A stretch of 64,000 nt of DNA from Alkalicoccobacillus murimartini (GTDB taxonomy: Bacteria > Bacillota > Bacilli > Bacillales > Bacillaceae_D): contig NZ_JAUSUA010000002.1 of NCBI RefSeq assembly GCF_030813245.1, forward strand, positions 372,001-436,000, in the 5' to 3' direction. Under the pieces are notes generated by a model that had not been told where the DNA came from, did no database searches, and saw only the letters and a program-made list of their open reading frames with translations. Each line of letters begins with the position of its first letter. Positions within the stretch are counted from its first letter, which is position 1. The position numbers and the translations under genes were made by a program. Below, piece after piece: positions 51,959 through 61,314 of the stretch.

Positions 51959-52453
51959 CTAATCTTTAAATTCTAACCCTTCTTCTATCATTCTTTCTTT
52001 TAGTTCTTCATTAAATACTTCACCTAACTGAATATAATCATTAAAACTTCTTGCTACTGGCTGAGGGGATTCTTCCGGAAATGTTTCACTTATGTCACTA
52101 ACAAGTTGACTTCGATTTCCATTTGTTTGTAGATATCTCTCTCCCGCCTTTAGCCAATCTTCTTGTTCCACTGCCTCTACCGGGTACCCAGCTTCAGGAT
52201 AAGCCTCTGTAAGAGCTCTCCACCGCTCCACTATGCTCTCAGTTACGTTTGATGGTTCAACTTTTATATCCTGTGGATCATTTGTCTCTTCATACGAGGA
52301 ATAATCAGCATTCAAGTAAAATATAGTAATAGCACTTTCATATTTATCAAGTTCATTTTCTGAGACTGTTTCTTGAGAATTAAGTAGAAAAATTGCAGTT
52401 GTGCTGATTAAAATCAATATTATTATAATACTTATTAAAAACTTTTTATTCAT
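51959..52453 (-). CDS. orphan membrane-anchored protein, immunity-like paralogue
   Basis: A ~164-residue protein: one N-terminal membrane span (FLISIIIILILISTTAIFLL) then a soluble domain with SIVERWRALTEAYPEAGYPV, EQEDWLKAGERY and FNDYIQLGEVFNEEL. These blocks recur in the protein at 53235-53726 and at the C-terminus of the type VII effector (53763-55274). ATG at 52453 behind GAGGAGAAG. No effector gene accompanies this copy, which lies in the shortened copy of a tandem duplication. Confidence 0.65.
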   Translation of the reverse strand: MNKKFLISIIIILILISTTAIFLLNSQETVSENELDKYESAITIFYLNADYSSYEETNDPQDIKVEPSNVTESIVERWRALTEAYPEAGYPVEAVEQEDWLKAGERYLQTNGNRSQLVSDISETFPEESPQPVARSFNDYIQLGEVFNEELKERMIEEGLEFKD

Positions 52454-52469
52454 ATATCTTCTCCTCATT

Positions 52470-52535
52470 TTATCTTGCTATTTCTGAAACAGACATATCG
52501 TCCGGTAAGTTGTTCTTTATAATATACTCCTTTGT
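52470..52535 (-). pseudogene. short 3' remnant upstream of the orphan immunity-like gene
   Basis: On the minus strand a startless frame reads TKEYIIKNNLPDDMSVSEIA-R before a stop 17 bases upstream of the next ATG. It could be the C-terminal tail of a lost effector or immunity gene. Too short to be certain. Confidence 0.3.
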
Positions 52536-52556
52536 TCAAAAGTCATACTTTCCCTA

Positions 52557-52831
52557 TTTTGGAGAGGAGATTTTGATTGCCATTACGGATCGGGAGAAGT
52601 TTCTCTATTTTCTTCCCAGTCGCAATATTGATTTAGATATCCGGAAGTCCGATCGCCAAGGATGATCCGAATGCTAAAAAAGTGTTTGCTGGAGAGTACA
52701 CGGCAGAGCGATTCCCAAAAGAAGTGTATGGTGTTCCGGTTTTTGTAAGGGCGTTTCCTATTAAAGACGATACTGGTCAGGTCATTGGACAGTTTGCCGC
52801 GGTAAGATCGCTTGAGTTTGAGCGACAATTA
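52557..52831 (+). pseudogene. truncated copy (M') of the MCP-like sensor gene
   Basis: About 275 bases are ~95% identical to 57043-57322 inside the intact sensor gene, in the same orientation. The copy has a 5-base net deletion near 52640 (ATATCCGGAAG versus ATATTCCAGTTGGAAG), lacks the start and the whole signalling domain, and is therefore non-functional. Confidence 0.9.
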
Positions 52832-52884
52832 CGATAACCCATATAATCATTTGTTCGTTTTACTTCGGTCATGTTCTCAACATA

Positions 52885-53059
52885 TTTCCTTGATCAATAC
52901 CACCCTGAACCTTAGAGAGACCCTCTCCAACCTTGTCTTTCCATCCTGTTGTCATATAATATCGTATCTCCCTTCTATGTAAGTGAAATTCCATGACATT
53001 ATACTAAAAGACTATGAAAAAGTAACTATTATATTTGAATTTAATGTAAATATAGGTTG
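52885..53059. repeat. direct repeat Z' (copy 2, truncated zinc-ribbon 5' end)
   Basis: Nearly identical to 51425-51599. Here only the first ~24 codons of the zinc-ribbon gene and its upstream region are present, joined after 53 bases to the truncated sensor copy at 52557-52831. A promoter may still fire leftward here. Confidence 0.92.
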
Positions 53060-53234
53060 ATTAACTTTTATTACATTTTAGATATCTATGACAAGAGCCA
53101 CATCCTAAAAAAGAATGTGGCTCTGCTTATAAGTTATTAACATTCCTCTTCACGAATCCACTTAAAAATTTCGTTGCGAGCAATTGTAGTTTCTTTTTTT
53201 GAAATTCTCATTGTTTAAATTAGTTGAAGATAAA

Positions 53235-53726
53235 TTATTCTATCCCTTTATCTTCTAGAACAATCTTAAAATACTCATTATATTGGTATCCTGAATGAAT
53301 GTAATCATCTAGTATAAAAGGATCTAGCCCATTACCATTTGGTTCACCTTCAGCAATTTCCTCTGAAACGGATATCATATCTTGTGTATTGTTAATATAC
53401 GCTTCGCTTACTTTAACCCAGTCCTCTTTCTCAACATCTTTACTTGGAAATGTTATCAAAGGATAAACATTTGACACTGCTTCCCATCGTTCGAGCAACT
53501 CATCAGTATTAGTTGTTCTGGACAATTGAATATCTCTTTCATCTCCGCTATCCAAGTAATGACTATCTTGTAATTCTAAATGTAATATATGTTCGGCTTT
53601 TTTATAGTTTTCTAGAACTTCTGCTTTTTGTTCTTCTGCTTCTTTGTAATTAAGATATAGAAAAATAGGGGTTGCTATGCCTACTATTAAAACGAGCAAA
53701 ATGATAAATTTTTTATTTGGTGTCAC
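53235..53726 (-). CDS. membrane-anchored immunity-like protein of the type VII cassette
   Basis: A 163-residue protein with one N-terminal membrane span (FIILLVLIVGIATPIFLYL) and a soluble domain with ELLERWEAVSNVYPLITFPS, EKEDWVKVSEAY and DDYIHSGYQYNEYFK. GTG start behind AAGGGGGA. It follows the effector gene by ~36 bases and shares a domain with that effector's C-terminus and with 51959-52453. Position suggests an immunity protein, but this is inference. Confidence 0.65.
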   Translation of the reverse strand: MTPNKKFIILLVLIVGIATPIFLYLNYKEAEEQKAEVLENYKKAEHILHLELQDSHYLDSGDERDIQLSRTTNTDELLERWEAVSNVYPLITFPSKDVEKEDWVKVSEAYINNTQDMISVSEEIAEGEPNGNGLDPFILDDYIHSGYQYNEYFKIVLEDKGIE

Positions 53727-53762
53727 ACAAAATCCCCCTTAAAACTTTATAAATAATAGAAC

Positions 53763-55274
53763 CTAATTGTCTTTATTCCCAAATAACATTTCTACAGTTT
53801 TATTTTCATCACCAATTTTATCCTCAAAAATATATTCAGATAAACCAGGAAATTCTTTGTTAATTTCAGCTTCATGATTGGAATAAAAATTACTTATCTC
53901 TTGCCATTCTTGCTTTTCTATTAATTCGCTAGGATAAGGTATATTACTATTTATTTTTGATACTTCTTCCCATCTTTCAAAAATTTCATATGTAGAATCT
54001 CTAGGATACAAACTGACCTGAAAATCATTCCTCCCTGCACCAGGAACATCTCTTTTTGAAACTAGTAATTGCATTTCTAAATCATCAGCAACAGCCCTAG
54101 CTTCTCCTACTGTAATATTCTTTTCTAAATCATTTTTTCCTGACTGATAACTGACAACCATGTCCATAGGAGTATATGCTCCTTTTGCAACATTCGCTAG
54201 AATTAATTGGCTTGCTTTTTCAGAAAAAAAGTTAGCATTATAGTTCGCTAATTCTTCTGCATATACATTATTTTGTTCGTTTTGATTGTTTACTGAAGAT
54301 CTATTCCCGGCAAAGTAAATTACTTCAGATTCATTTAACCTTACCAAAATAGGAAATTCCATGTTAATAAAATCATCCCTACTCATCTCACTCTCATCGT
54401 ACTGTGTAATACTAATTCTAATATCACTATTTAATCTATGGGAGTATGGATTCTCAACCAAATCGTACGAAATTTCATCCACACTCGCATAAAGAGGTAC
54501 ACCTTCGCCACCAATAGGTTCACTACCATTCATTTCTAATTCATTATTAACTTCATCTATTGCTTTTTTATAATTATTTAAGATTGCTAAATAAGCTCTA
54601 AGTTTTACTACTTCCTCATTAGAAGTAAGATCCCCGGGATTTAAATAATGTCCATATAAATAAGCCTCAATTATTCCTATTTCTTGGTCTAATAATTCCT
54701 CCGATACAAGAACTTCATCATTAATTCGTTTTTTTAAATCTTCCGTCCCTTCCTCACTCACCATCCTAGAAATCTCTTTTGCTTCCTCCCTTACCTCATC
54801 TGTCAGGACTTCCTTTTGAATATATTGATTAAGCAGTTCTCTTTCAGAATAGGATAGTGGTTGCCCACTCCCCATTTTACCTATTAATTGTGTGGTGAGA
54901 ATTCCATCCTTCATGACAGATTCAGTAAGCGTCTCCACACAAATACTCTCAATGTTCTCGCCACCTTTGCCTAAAGCCTCTAAAAATTGTGTGACATTTA
55001 TATTAAAAAAAGATAGACCTGTTCTGGCGTTAGAATAATTATTCTTGGCGTTAGTATCTGCTTCTACCATTCCATCCCAATAATCACGGACGGCTTTTAT
55101 GTCATCCTTTGCTTCAGTGACCGGATCTACGTAATCTTGTAAAGTATATTTGTGGTTCATCCGCGCACTAATAGTCTGCGCCAAATGCATATTTTGAACG
55201 TAGTCATCTATGGTTTGCTGATATTCTTGTATTAATCGATTCAATTCTTCTTTATCCGCTTTATGATTTCCCAT
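53763..55274 (-). CDS. LXG-like type VII secretion effector
   Basis: A 503-residue protein. The first ~220 residues are helical (ADKEELNRLIQEYQQTIDDY and onward), as in LXG/YwqJ-type effectors. A middle alpha/beta region (about 240-400) is of unknown type. The last ~85 residues (TYEIFERWEEVSKINSNIPY, EKQEWQEISNFY, FPGLSEYIFEDKI) match the soluble domain of the two membrane-anchored neighbours. There is no signal peptide, in keeping with type VII export. Preceded by three small helical genes in the expected order. No known toxin active site was recognised. Confidence 0.6.
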   Translation of the reverse strand: MGNHKADKEELNRLIQEYQQTIDDYVQNMHLAQTISARMNHKYTLQDYVDPVTEAKDDIKAVRDYWDGMVEADTNAKNNYSNARTGLSFFNINVTQFLEALGKGGENIESICVETLTESVMKDGILTTQLIGKMGSGQPLSYSERELLNQYIQKEVLTDEVREEAKEISRMVSEEGTEDLKKRINDEVLVSEELLDQEIGIIEAYLYGHYLNPGDLTSNEEVVKLRAYLAILNNYKKAIDEVNNELEMNGSEPIGGEGVPLYASVDEISYDLVENPYSHRLNSDIRISITQYDESEMSRDDFINMEFPILVRLNESEVIYFAGNRSSVNNQNEQNNVYAEELANYNANFFSEKASQLILANVAKGAYTPMDMVVSYQSGKNDLEKNITVGEARAVADDLEMQLLVSKRDVPGAGRNDFQVSLYPRDSTYEIFERWEEVSKINSNIPYPSELIEKQEWQEISNFYSNHEAEINKEFPGLSEYIFEDKIGDENKTVEMLFGNKDN

Positions 55275-55289
55275 CTTTCCTCTCCCTCC

Positions 55290-55802
55290 TTACATCATCC
55301 GTAGCCTGCTTCGGTCTGATGAAACTTGTAATTTCAATTGATCAATTCGATTTTGATTATTCGATAGGAGCTGTTCAAGTTGCAAGTTGGCTGCCTTCTG
55401 ATCTTCAATTTTGCCTTCCAGTTCACTGATATCATCATCCGCCTCATGAATGGTTTCTTGAATTCGGTTCCGCCCCTGTAATTGTTGATCCTGTCGGTTT
55501 GCAATTCGTTCTTGAATTTTCTCTAGTGCTCTACCTTCGAGTAATCCAGGCGCAAAAAATTTAATTCGTCCCATTGGCGAACCTTCACCAACAGTTAATC
55601 CTTCTATTTTGTCTAATTGATTAATCATATCTTGTTGATTCTGAAGTAAATCTTCTAGCTGCTTCTCCAATCGATTCAATTCAGAAATCCCATCGCTATG
55701 CTGAGAACGGTAAGTATTATTTTGCCCGGAAAGAGTACTAATTGATGATTGCTTAGAAGTTATCCTTTGGTTCAGCAAGAATATCTGCTGGCTGTTATCC
55801 AT
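55290..55802 (-). CDS. DUF5082-like coiled-coil protein (YwqH type)
   Basis: A 170-residue protein, predicted coiled coil over most of its length (residues 5-65 and 105-160), with a short non-helical segment EGLTVGEGSPMGRIKFF between. This plan and its place before an LXG-like effector match the YwqH/DUF5082 accessory proteins of type VII loci. ATG behind GGAGGATG. Confidence 0.65.
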   Translation of the reverse strand: MDNSQQIFLLNQRITSKQSSISTLSGQNNTYRSQHSDGISELNRLEKQLEDLLQNQQDMINQLDKIEGLTVGEGSPMGRIKFFAPGLLEGRALEKIQERIANRQDQQLQGRNRIQETIHEADDDISELEGKIEDQKAANLQLEQLLSNNQNRIDQLKLQVSSDRSRLRMM

Positions 55803-55834
55803 TTCACATCCTCCTGTACAGATGATTAATTTCT

Positions 55835-56152
55835 CTACTTAGACGAGTAATTGTCCACTTTTTTTTCAAATTTCATACTAATTTCCTCATCTTTTGAGGA
55901 AAAATCCTCGACTGCTTGGTCTAGTGTCGAAAGTATTGCGTCCATTAAGGCTTTTGAATTTGTCAGAACATTTTCAAGTTCGTTTCTTGCAGCTTCGTGA
56001 CTCTCGACCGCATCGCCTTTCCAATCTGAGGTTACCTCTTGTAAATCCGACAATTTATCAATTGCAGCGTTCATCCGTTCTGAAGGAACCTGTCTTGCTT
56101 TTTCAACTAGACTTTGAACCGCTGCCGGGTCTACCTGAATTTCCATAGACAT
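55835..56152 (-). CDS. WXG100-like type VII accessory protein
   Basis: A 105-residue helical hairpin. VTSDWKGDAVESHEAARNEL carries the W-x-G turn (near residue 40) between two helices, and the C-terminus is charged. It resembles TIGR04197-type type VII secreted proteins or LXG-associated helical partners. ATG behind GGAGATG. Confidence 0.75.
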   Translation of the reverse strand: MSMEIQVDPAAVQSLVEKARQVPSERMNAAIDKLSDLQEVTSDWKGDAVESHEAARNELENVLTNSKALMDAILSTLDQAVEDFSSKDEEISMKFEKKVDNYSSK

Positions 56153-56170
56153 GAACTCATCTCCATTCTA

Positions 56171-56464
56171 TTATATTGATTCAACTTCCTGAATTTCATT
56201 TGAAAATTGTTTACCCGCATTTTCTAGTTCCGTCAAAGAGATCTCAGACCTTACTTCAAGGTAACTCCTTACTAACGAACAAAACGCCGAAAAAGCCTCT
56301 GCAGATTCTCCCACAAACACTCCCTCGCTTATCATCATTTCAAATGGTGTAAAGAAATCCGTTATCATTCCATTCATATCTTCATGCAAAGACTGATAGA
56401 TCTGTTGCAACTCATTTAGTTGTTCGTCCGTCACTTCAATCTTAGCTGGTCCTGTTGTTAACAT
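56171..56464 (-). CDS. small helical type VII accessory protein, first gene of cassette
   Basis: A ~97-residue helical protein (EVTDEQLNELQQIYQSLHED) with a GVFVGESAEAF turn in place of WXG (F instead of W), typical of the second LXG-associated helical partner. ATG at 56464 behind AAGGTGGTG. It heads the cassette; the ~530-base gap upstream (56465-56992) is AT-rich and holds only a short GCAC-type array (about 56833-56925). Confidence 0.65.
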   Translation of the reverse strand: MLTTGPAKIEVTDEQLNELQQIYQSLHEDMNGMITDFFTPFEMMISEGVFVGESAEAFSAFCSLVRSYLEVRSEISLTELENAGKQFSNEIQEVESI

Positions 56465-56992
56465 CACACATTCACCACCTTATGTAAAAAATATTCCATT
56501 TTCCTCACACGAAAGTAATCCATTTCCATTGTACCTTTTGTGAATAATTTTCCATATACAACAAAAGCCTTGATTTTTTCATTTTAAATCCTTGAGAAAA
56601 TCAAAACACAGACTAATGAACGAAATATTAACTGATTCATTTATCCTTCTATGTACTTACCCTTATTTGGTAAGAATCAACCTTTAAATTAATTATTTTC
56701 CTTCAAAATATATAAAAGACACTTATCACCTGTCACACGATAAATAGCTTCAGCGATTTGCAATCATTTTAACAATTATATCGTTCACTTAAATCCAATC
56801 ATCTTTCTCATATCTACGATACGATTTTAGTTTTTTTTAGCACCGCACCTTTTTTCACGCGTATTCTAAGGATTTTTGAGTCCCACACCCCCTTTTCCGC
56901 ACATTCCTCTGCTCTTGTATTGTAAAATTTTATGCAAGGAATTCACCTCATTTTTAGTCGATAAATAGACAGTAGAGGGGATGAATGAATAG

Positions 56993-57820
56993 ATGAATCA
57001 ATTAGATAACTTAGTTCATATAGCGAAGGATATACAAACCGTTTTTGGAGAGGAGATTTTGATTGCCATTACGGATCGGGAGAAGTTTCTCTGTTTTCTT
57101 CCCAGTCGCAATATTGATTTAGATATTCCAGTTGGAAGTCCGATCGCCAAGGATGATCCGAATGCTAAAAAAGTGTTTGCTGGAGAATACACGGCAGAGC
57201 GATTGTCAAAAGAAGTATATGGTGTACCGGTTTTTGTAAGGGCGTTTCCTATTAAAGACGATACTGGTCAGGTCATTGGACAGTTTGCCGCGGTAAGATC
57301 CCTTGAGTCTGAGCGACAATTAGATGAGTATATGCAACAGATTGGCGGAATTATTGGTGGCTTACAGGATGCAGCGCAAGTTGTCTCGAACCATTCTCAG
57401 CAGTTAGCCGCTTCTAGTGAGGAAATCTCTCATCAATCGACTCAATCGTTGGAACTTACAGGCCAAACAGTGGAATCTACCGTTGAAATTACGAATATCC
57501 AGCGCCAGACTACCATTCTTGGCTTAAATGCTTCTATAGAAGCGGCTCGAGCTGGAGCGGCAGGTGCTGGCTTTTCTGTTGTAGCTGAAGAGGTTCGAAA
57601 ACTTTCGAGTGAAACAACAAAAACGACAAGTAAAATGAATGAATCATTAGAAAATATAAAAACACATATTGAGGCACTTGTTGCGAATGTGGATCAAATT
57701 AAAAGCTCCTCTTCCGAACAAGCAAACTTAGTGACGGACTTCAGTCAGTTAATTAATGATCTTGAAAAAGTAAGCTCTGAGATGAAGCTGTACTTTGACA
57801 AAGTTAGTGCCAATTCATAA
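56993..57820 (+). CDS. soluble MCP-like sensor (YfmS type)
   Basis: A 275-residue cytoplasmic protein. Residues 1-110 form a sensor region ([40 protein letters not shown]). Residues ~120-270 are a methyl-accepting coiled coil with the conserved hairpin tip [20 protein letters not shown]. It lacks membrane spans. YfmS-like proteins act as soluble chemoreceptors. A truncated copy of its 5' region lies at 52557-52831. Confidence 0.88.
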   Translation: MNQLDNLVHIAKDIQTVFGEEILIAITDREKFLCFLPSRNIDLDIPVGSPIAKDDPNAKKVFAGEYTAERLSKEVYGVPVFVRAFPIKDDTGQVIGQFAAVRSLESERQLDEYMQQIGGIIGGLQDAAQVVSNHSQQLAASSEEISHQSTQSLELTGQTVESTVEITNIQRQTTILGLNASIEAARAGAAGAGFSVVAEEVRKLSSETTKTTSKMNESLENIKTHIEALVANVDQIKSSSSEQANLVTDFSQLINDLEKVSSEMKLYFDKVSANS

Positions 57821-57830
57821 TAGAAGTATT

Positions 57831-57866
57831 ACCCCTCTGATTATTTTAATCAGAGGGGTAATTTGT
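57831..57866 (+). terminator. terminator of the MCP-like gene
   Basis: ACCCCTCTGATTA and TAATCAGAGGGGT form a perfect 13-base stem with a 3-base loop, followed by AATTTGTATTT. Confidence 0.85.
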
Positions 57867-57875
57867 ATTTGATCC

Positions 57876-58335
57876 TGCGCACTCTTTTTTGAGCATTCAA
57901 CGACCTTTTTTGCGCATTTTTCGTTTTTTTGAGCACTGCCTCTTCATTTCCGCGCGTGGAGCATGTGTTTTTGAGCATTCTAGAAGTTTTTGAGCATTGA
58001 GCTATATTTTTTGAGCATCATAACTACTTTTTCGCGCATCTAAAGACTTTTGAGCATTACGCCTACATTCCCGCGCATTCCATTGCTTTTTTATCATAGG
58101 CCAAACCTTTTTGCGCATTCTTAATTTTTATGAGCACAACCTCTTCATTTCCGCGCAGAGAGCATGTGTTTTTGAGCATTCCTCAAGTTTTTGAGCATTA
58201 AGCTATGTTTTTTGAGCATCATAACTACATTCCCGCGCATTCAAATGCTTTTTGAGCACTGCCCTTTCATTTCCGCGCAGGGAGCATATGTTTTTGAGCA
58301 TTCTTCAATTTTTTTGAGCATTGATTTATATTTTT
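57876..58335. repeat. degenerate repeat array D (GAGCATT / CGCGCA family)
   Basis: About 24 words, mainly TTTTTGAGCATT and TTTCCGCGCA, occur every ~18-22 bases. A longer block is repeated three times (starting near 57932, 58131 and 58255), each beginning with GAGCAC, CTCTTCATTTCCGCGC and GAGCATGTG. The array fills the gap between two convergent genes and keeps no reading frame. Confidence 0.85.
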
Positions 58336-58375
58336 CCATCACCACACCTAAACCCCCGCACCTCCCACTCTACTC

Positions 58376-59251
58376 CTACCCCTTCACCGCACCTTGCGTC
58401 ATACCCTGAACAATTTGCTTTTCCATCACGAGATAGAACAGGATCGTTGGCACGAGTACAATCGTGAGCGCAGCCATTTGGGCGGTGTAGTTTGTTGAGT
58501 GTTGGCCGGCGAAGTTTGCTAGGCCGAGTGGCAGGGTTCGCAGGGCGTCGTCGTTGATTAGGACTAGGGCGAAGCTGAATTCGTTCCAGTTGTTGATGAA
58601 ATTTATGATGATAGCTGTTGCCAGCACTGGGCGGGTCATGGGTAGGATGATCGACCAGAAGATGCGGAAGACGCCAGCTCCGTCCATGACGGCAGATTCT
58701 TCGATTTCTTTCGGAAATGATTTCATGAAGCTGGTTAGTAGAAAAATCGTAATAGATAGGTTAAAGGCAATGTATGGAAAGATTAGTGCAAGATGTGTGT
58801 CTATCAGTCCTATTTTCTGCATTAGGATAAACATCGGCACAAGGGTTGCGTGAATGGGCACGAGTAATCCTAGGATAAAGAAGGAGTACAGCACTTTTTG
58901 TCCTCTGAATTTGAATCGTGCTAAGAAATAGGAGGCGAGTGCTCCAAATAGTACGGTTAATAGAACGGCCGCTACACCGACAAACACACTGTTAAAGAAG
59001 TAAGTGTTGATGTTAGCAGTGAACCAGGCTTCTACATAGTTTGTCCAGACCCATTCGGTAGGTAAGCCGAATGGGTTTAAGGCGAAGTCCTGGCTTGATT
59101 TAAATGAGTTCATGATCATCCAGACAATCGGATAGGCATTCACAATTGCGAAGGCAATAAGAATGACATAGATAAATGCTCGCCTCGTGAGCTTTTTTAG
59201 TCTGGCTGTTTTTTCATTGATTACCTTTCTTGGTGCCGTTTCCACTTCCAT
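58376..59251 (-). CDS. carbohydrate ABC transporter permease (MalG-like)
   Basis: A 291-residue CUT1 permease with six predicted spans and the EAA loop EEIEESAVMDGAGVFRIFWS, which docks the ATPase. It ends ...QGAVKG, as is common in MalG-type proteins. It follows the MalF-like gene by 18 bases. No ATPase gene is present nearby; such systems often share MsmX. Confidence 0.93.
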   Translation of the reverse strand: MEVETAPRKVINEKTARLKKLTRRAFIYVILIAFAIVNAYPIVWMIMNSFKSSQDFALNPFGLPTEWVWTNYVEAWFTANINTYFFNSVFVGVAAVLLTVLFGALASYFLARFKFRGQKVLYSFFILGLLVPIHATLVPMFILMQKIGLIDTHLALIFPYIAFNLSITIFLLTSFMKSFPKEIEESAVMDGAGVFRIFWSIILPMTRPVLATAIIINFINNWNEFSFALVLINDDALRTLPLGLANFAGQHSTNYTAQMAALTIVLVPTILFYLVMEKQIVQGMTQGAVKG

Positions 59252-59269
59252 CAGACAAACCTCCTTTGT

Positions 59270-60154
59270 TTACACTGGCTTCCGGTTTCCGCGCTTTTTT
59301 AGTAATAGATTGGCTAAGATGATCATGGCGATACTAAAGACAAAGATGAGAACAGAGATAGCACTTCCATATCCGTATCGCAGTCCTTGGAATGTTTCTG
59401 TGTACATGTATGTCGCCATAACTTCTGTTGAGTTAGCGGGTCCGCCGCCTGTCATAACGTAGATTAAGTCAAAGGTTTTTAAGCTACCACTAATACAAAG
59501 AATGACGGCAATAATGATGACACCCCAGATCGATGGCAGTGTGACATATCGCGTTTTTTGCCATTCTGATGCTCCATCTAGTTCGGCTGCTTCTAGAATA
59601 TCGTTTGGTACGGTTTGTAAGGCTGATAAGAAAATGATGAAATAAAGTCCAACAAACTGCCAAATAATAACCGCTGCAATGGCGTACATCGCGTAATCTG
59701 GATTGCCGAGCCAGTTTTGTGCGAGCGCACTTAAGCCCAGGTTGTCTAGTAGGTTGTTAAGCAGCCCTTGTTCAACATTAAAGATCAAGCGCCACGTAAG
59801 TGAAATGACTACTGTAGAGATGACTACTGGCAAGAAGGCAATGGTACGAAAGAACTTTGCGCCTTTTATTTTTTGATTTAAAAGCAGAGCAAGTACAAGG
59901 GCAATGGGAATTTGACCAAATACTGATGCCGCGACCACGATTAGATTATTTCGAACCGATAGCCAAAATACGGAATCATTTAATATGGCTTGAAAGTTCG
60001 CAATCCCCACATATTGCATGGCAGAGAATCCATTCCAAGACATAAAGGAATAGTAGAAAGAAATAAAGATTGGAATAATGCTGAAGATGCAATAGATAAG
60101 TAAGGCCGGGATCACGCCGAGCGCGATTTTCCAGCGGCTTTTTAATAAATGCAC
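59270..60154 (-). CDS. carbohydrate ABC transporter permease (MalF-like)
   Basis: A 294-residue CUT1 permease with six spans and the EAA loop NDILEAAELDGASEWQKTRY. It pairs with the downstream MalG-like protein. It has its own upstream gap with a good cre box (60182-60196), suggesting a promoter there. Confidence 0.93.
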   Translation of the reverse strand: MHLLKSRWKIALGVIPALLIYCIFSIIPIFISFYYSFMSWNGFSAMQYVGIANFQAILNDSVFWLSVRNNLIVVAASVFGQIPIALVLALLLNQKIKGAKFFRTIAFLPVVISTVVISLTWRLIFNVEQGLLNNLLDNLGLSALAQNWLGNPDYAMYAIAAVIIWQFVGLYFIIFLSALQTVPNDILEAAELDGASEWQKTRYVTLPSIWGVIIIAVILCISGSLKTFDLIYVMTGGGPANSTEVMATYMYTETFQGLRYGYGSAISVLIFVFSIAMIILANLLLKKRGNRKPV

Positions 60155-60181
60155 GTGGCCTCACATCCTTTCACTAGTTAT

Positions 60182-60196
60182 TTGAAAGCGTTTACT
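60182..60196. promoter_or_regulatory. cre box upstream of the ABC permease genes
   Basis: TTGAAAGCGTTTACT matches WTGNAANCGNWNNCW at every constrained position. It lies in the ~90-base gap between the response regulator and the first permease and would give CcpA-dependent repression. Confidence 0.65.
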
Positions 60197-60246
60197 ATTT
60201 GCATTGTAATTGTATTTACCACACACAAAAATCCCAAAAGCTACGA

Positions 60247-61314
60247 TTATATCTGTTTTTTTCGAGTATCCTGCGGTGCGTTTAAACGACGGTACAGAGT
60301 AGGTGTCAAACCGAGCTTCTTCTTAAAGACTTGCACAAAATACTTATACTCCTTGTAGCCGACAAATTCAGCGATTTCAAACACTTTATTTGATGTATCC
60401 AGTAATAGCTCGGATGCCTTCTGAATGCGTAACCCATTTAAATACTCAGAAAAGCTTTTGCCTGTTTCTTGTTTAAACAGCATACTGAAATAATTCGGTG
60501 TAATAAAATGCTGCTCTGCCAGTTCAGATGCGCGCAGATCCAGCTGATAATTTTTATCGATATATCGCTTGATGTTCTCGATGACCCAATGATTTTGTTT
60601 GGACTGGTCCACTTCTCCAAGAATCCTTATGACATCGTTCACAAAAATTTCTTCAATCGCTGACAACGTAGTTACTTCTTGGACTTCCATCTCATTTTGC
60701 AAATGGAGTTCTACCTCATCTAATGGTCTATTTGGCAGTCGCTCTTGTAGCTTCCGTTTGAGGACTAGCTCAAGTTCTTGGCAGACGTGTACCGTTTGAC
60801 GAAACGAATAGTCGTTTGCCTTCATCACCGATACGGTATCGGCAATACATGCTTTTACCTTTTCTTCATCCTGCATCAACACGGATTCCACCAAACACAG
60901 CTCTGCCTCTTTTGGATAACTATTTACTTTACGATCTAGCATAATCTTTTCTGAGACATTCTTAACGAGACCCATTAATTCATCCACATCCACAGGTTTT
61001 AGGAGATAGTCTTCTACCCCTAATCGAATGGCCTGTCGGGCGTACTCAAAGTCATCATAACCACTAATAATGATCATTTTTGTATCCGGATGCTGTTGAA
61101 CGATACACGCTGCTAATTCCAGGCCATCCATGTCTGGCATTGAAATATCGGTTAAGATGATATCCACTTGGTTTTGCTCAACTTTTTGCAACGCTTGTCG
61201 TCCATTAAAAGCAAGGCCAACTACCTCCACGCCAATACTTTGCCAATCAATCGTTTGTGCAAGTCCTTGGCAAATAACAGGCTCATCATCTACAATGAGC
61301 ATCTTCATGTTCAT
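60247..61314 (-). CDS. YesN-type response regulator (receiver + AraC HTH)
   Basis: A 355-residue regulator. The receiver domain (LIVDDEPVICQGL; phospho-Asp in ILTDISMPDMDG; Lys in YLLKPVD) is followed by a linker and a C-terminal AraC HTH (LRASELAEQHFITPNYFSML; FCD-like VGYKEYKYFVQVFKK). ATG at 61314 overlaps the kinase stop (TAATG) and follows GGGGGAGAGG. It probably activates the adjacent sugar transporter. Confidence 0.93.
   Translation of the reverse strand: MNMKMLIVDDEPVICQGLAQTIDWQSIGVEVVGLAFNGRQALQKVEQNQVDIILTDISMPDMDGLELAACIVQQHPDTKMIIISGYDDFEYARQAIRLGVEDYLLKPVDVDELMGLVKNVSEKIMLDRKVNSYPKEAELCLVESVLMQDEEKVKACIADTVSVMKANDYSFRQTVHVCQELELVLKRKLQERLPNRPLDEVELHLQNEMEVQEVTTLSAIEEIFVNDVIRILGEVDQSKQNHWVIENIKRYIDKNYQLDLRASELAEQHFITPNYFSMLFKQETGKSFSEYLNGLRIQKASELLLDTSNKVFEIAEFVGYKEYKYFVQVFKKKLGLTPTLYRRLNAPQDTRKKQI

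Noticed and set aside
52583-52828. Minus-strand frame of 81 codons
   Set aside because: It lies antisense to the truncated copy of the MCP-like gene and shows no domain.
51425-53059. Z and Z' as ends of an insertion sequence or integron
   Set aside because: No transposase or integrase lies between them and no target-site duplication was seen; direct repeats of gene 5' ends fit a tandem duplication better.
53146-53220. 24-codon minus-strand frame starting MRISKKETTIARNEIF
   Set aside because: It has no ribosome binding site and no recognisable domain; it may be a gene remnant, but there is not enough to support it.
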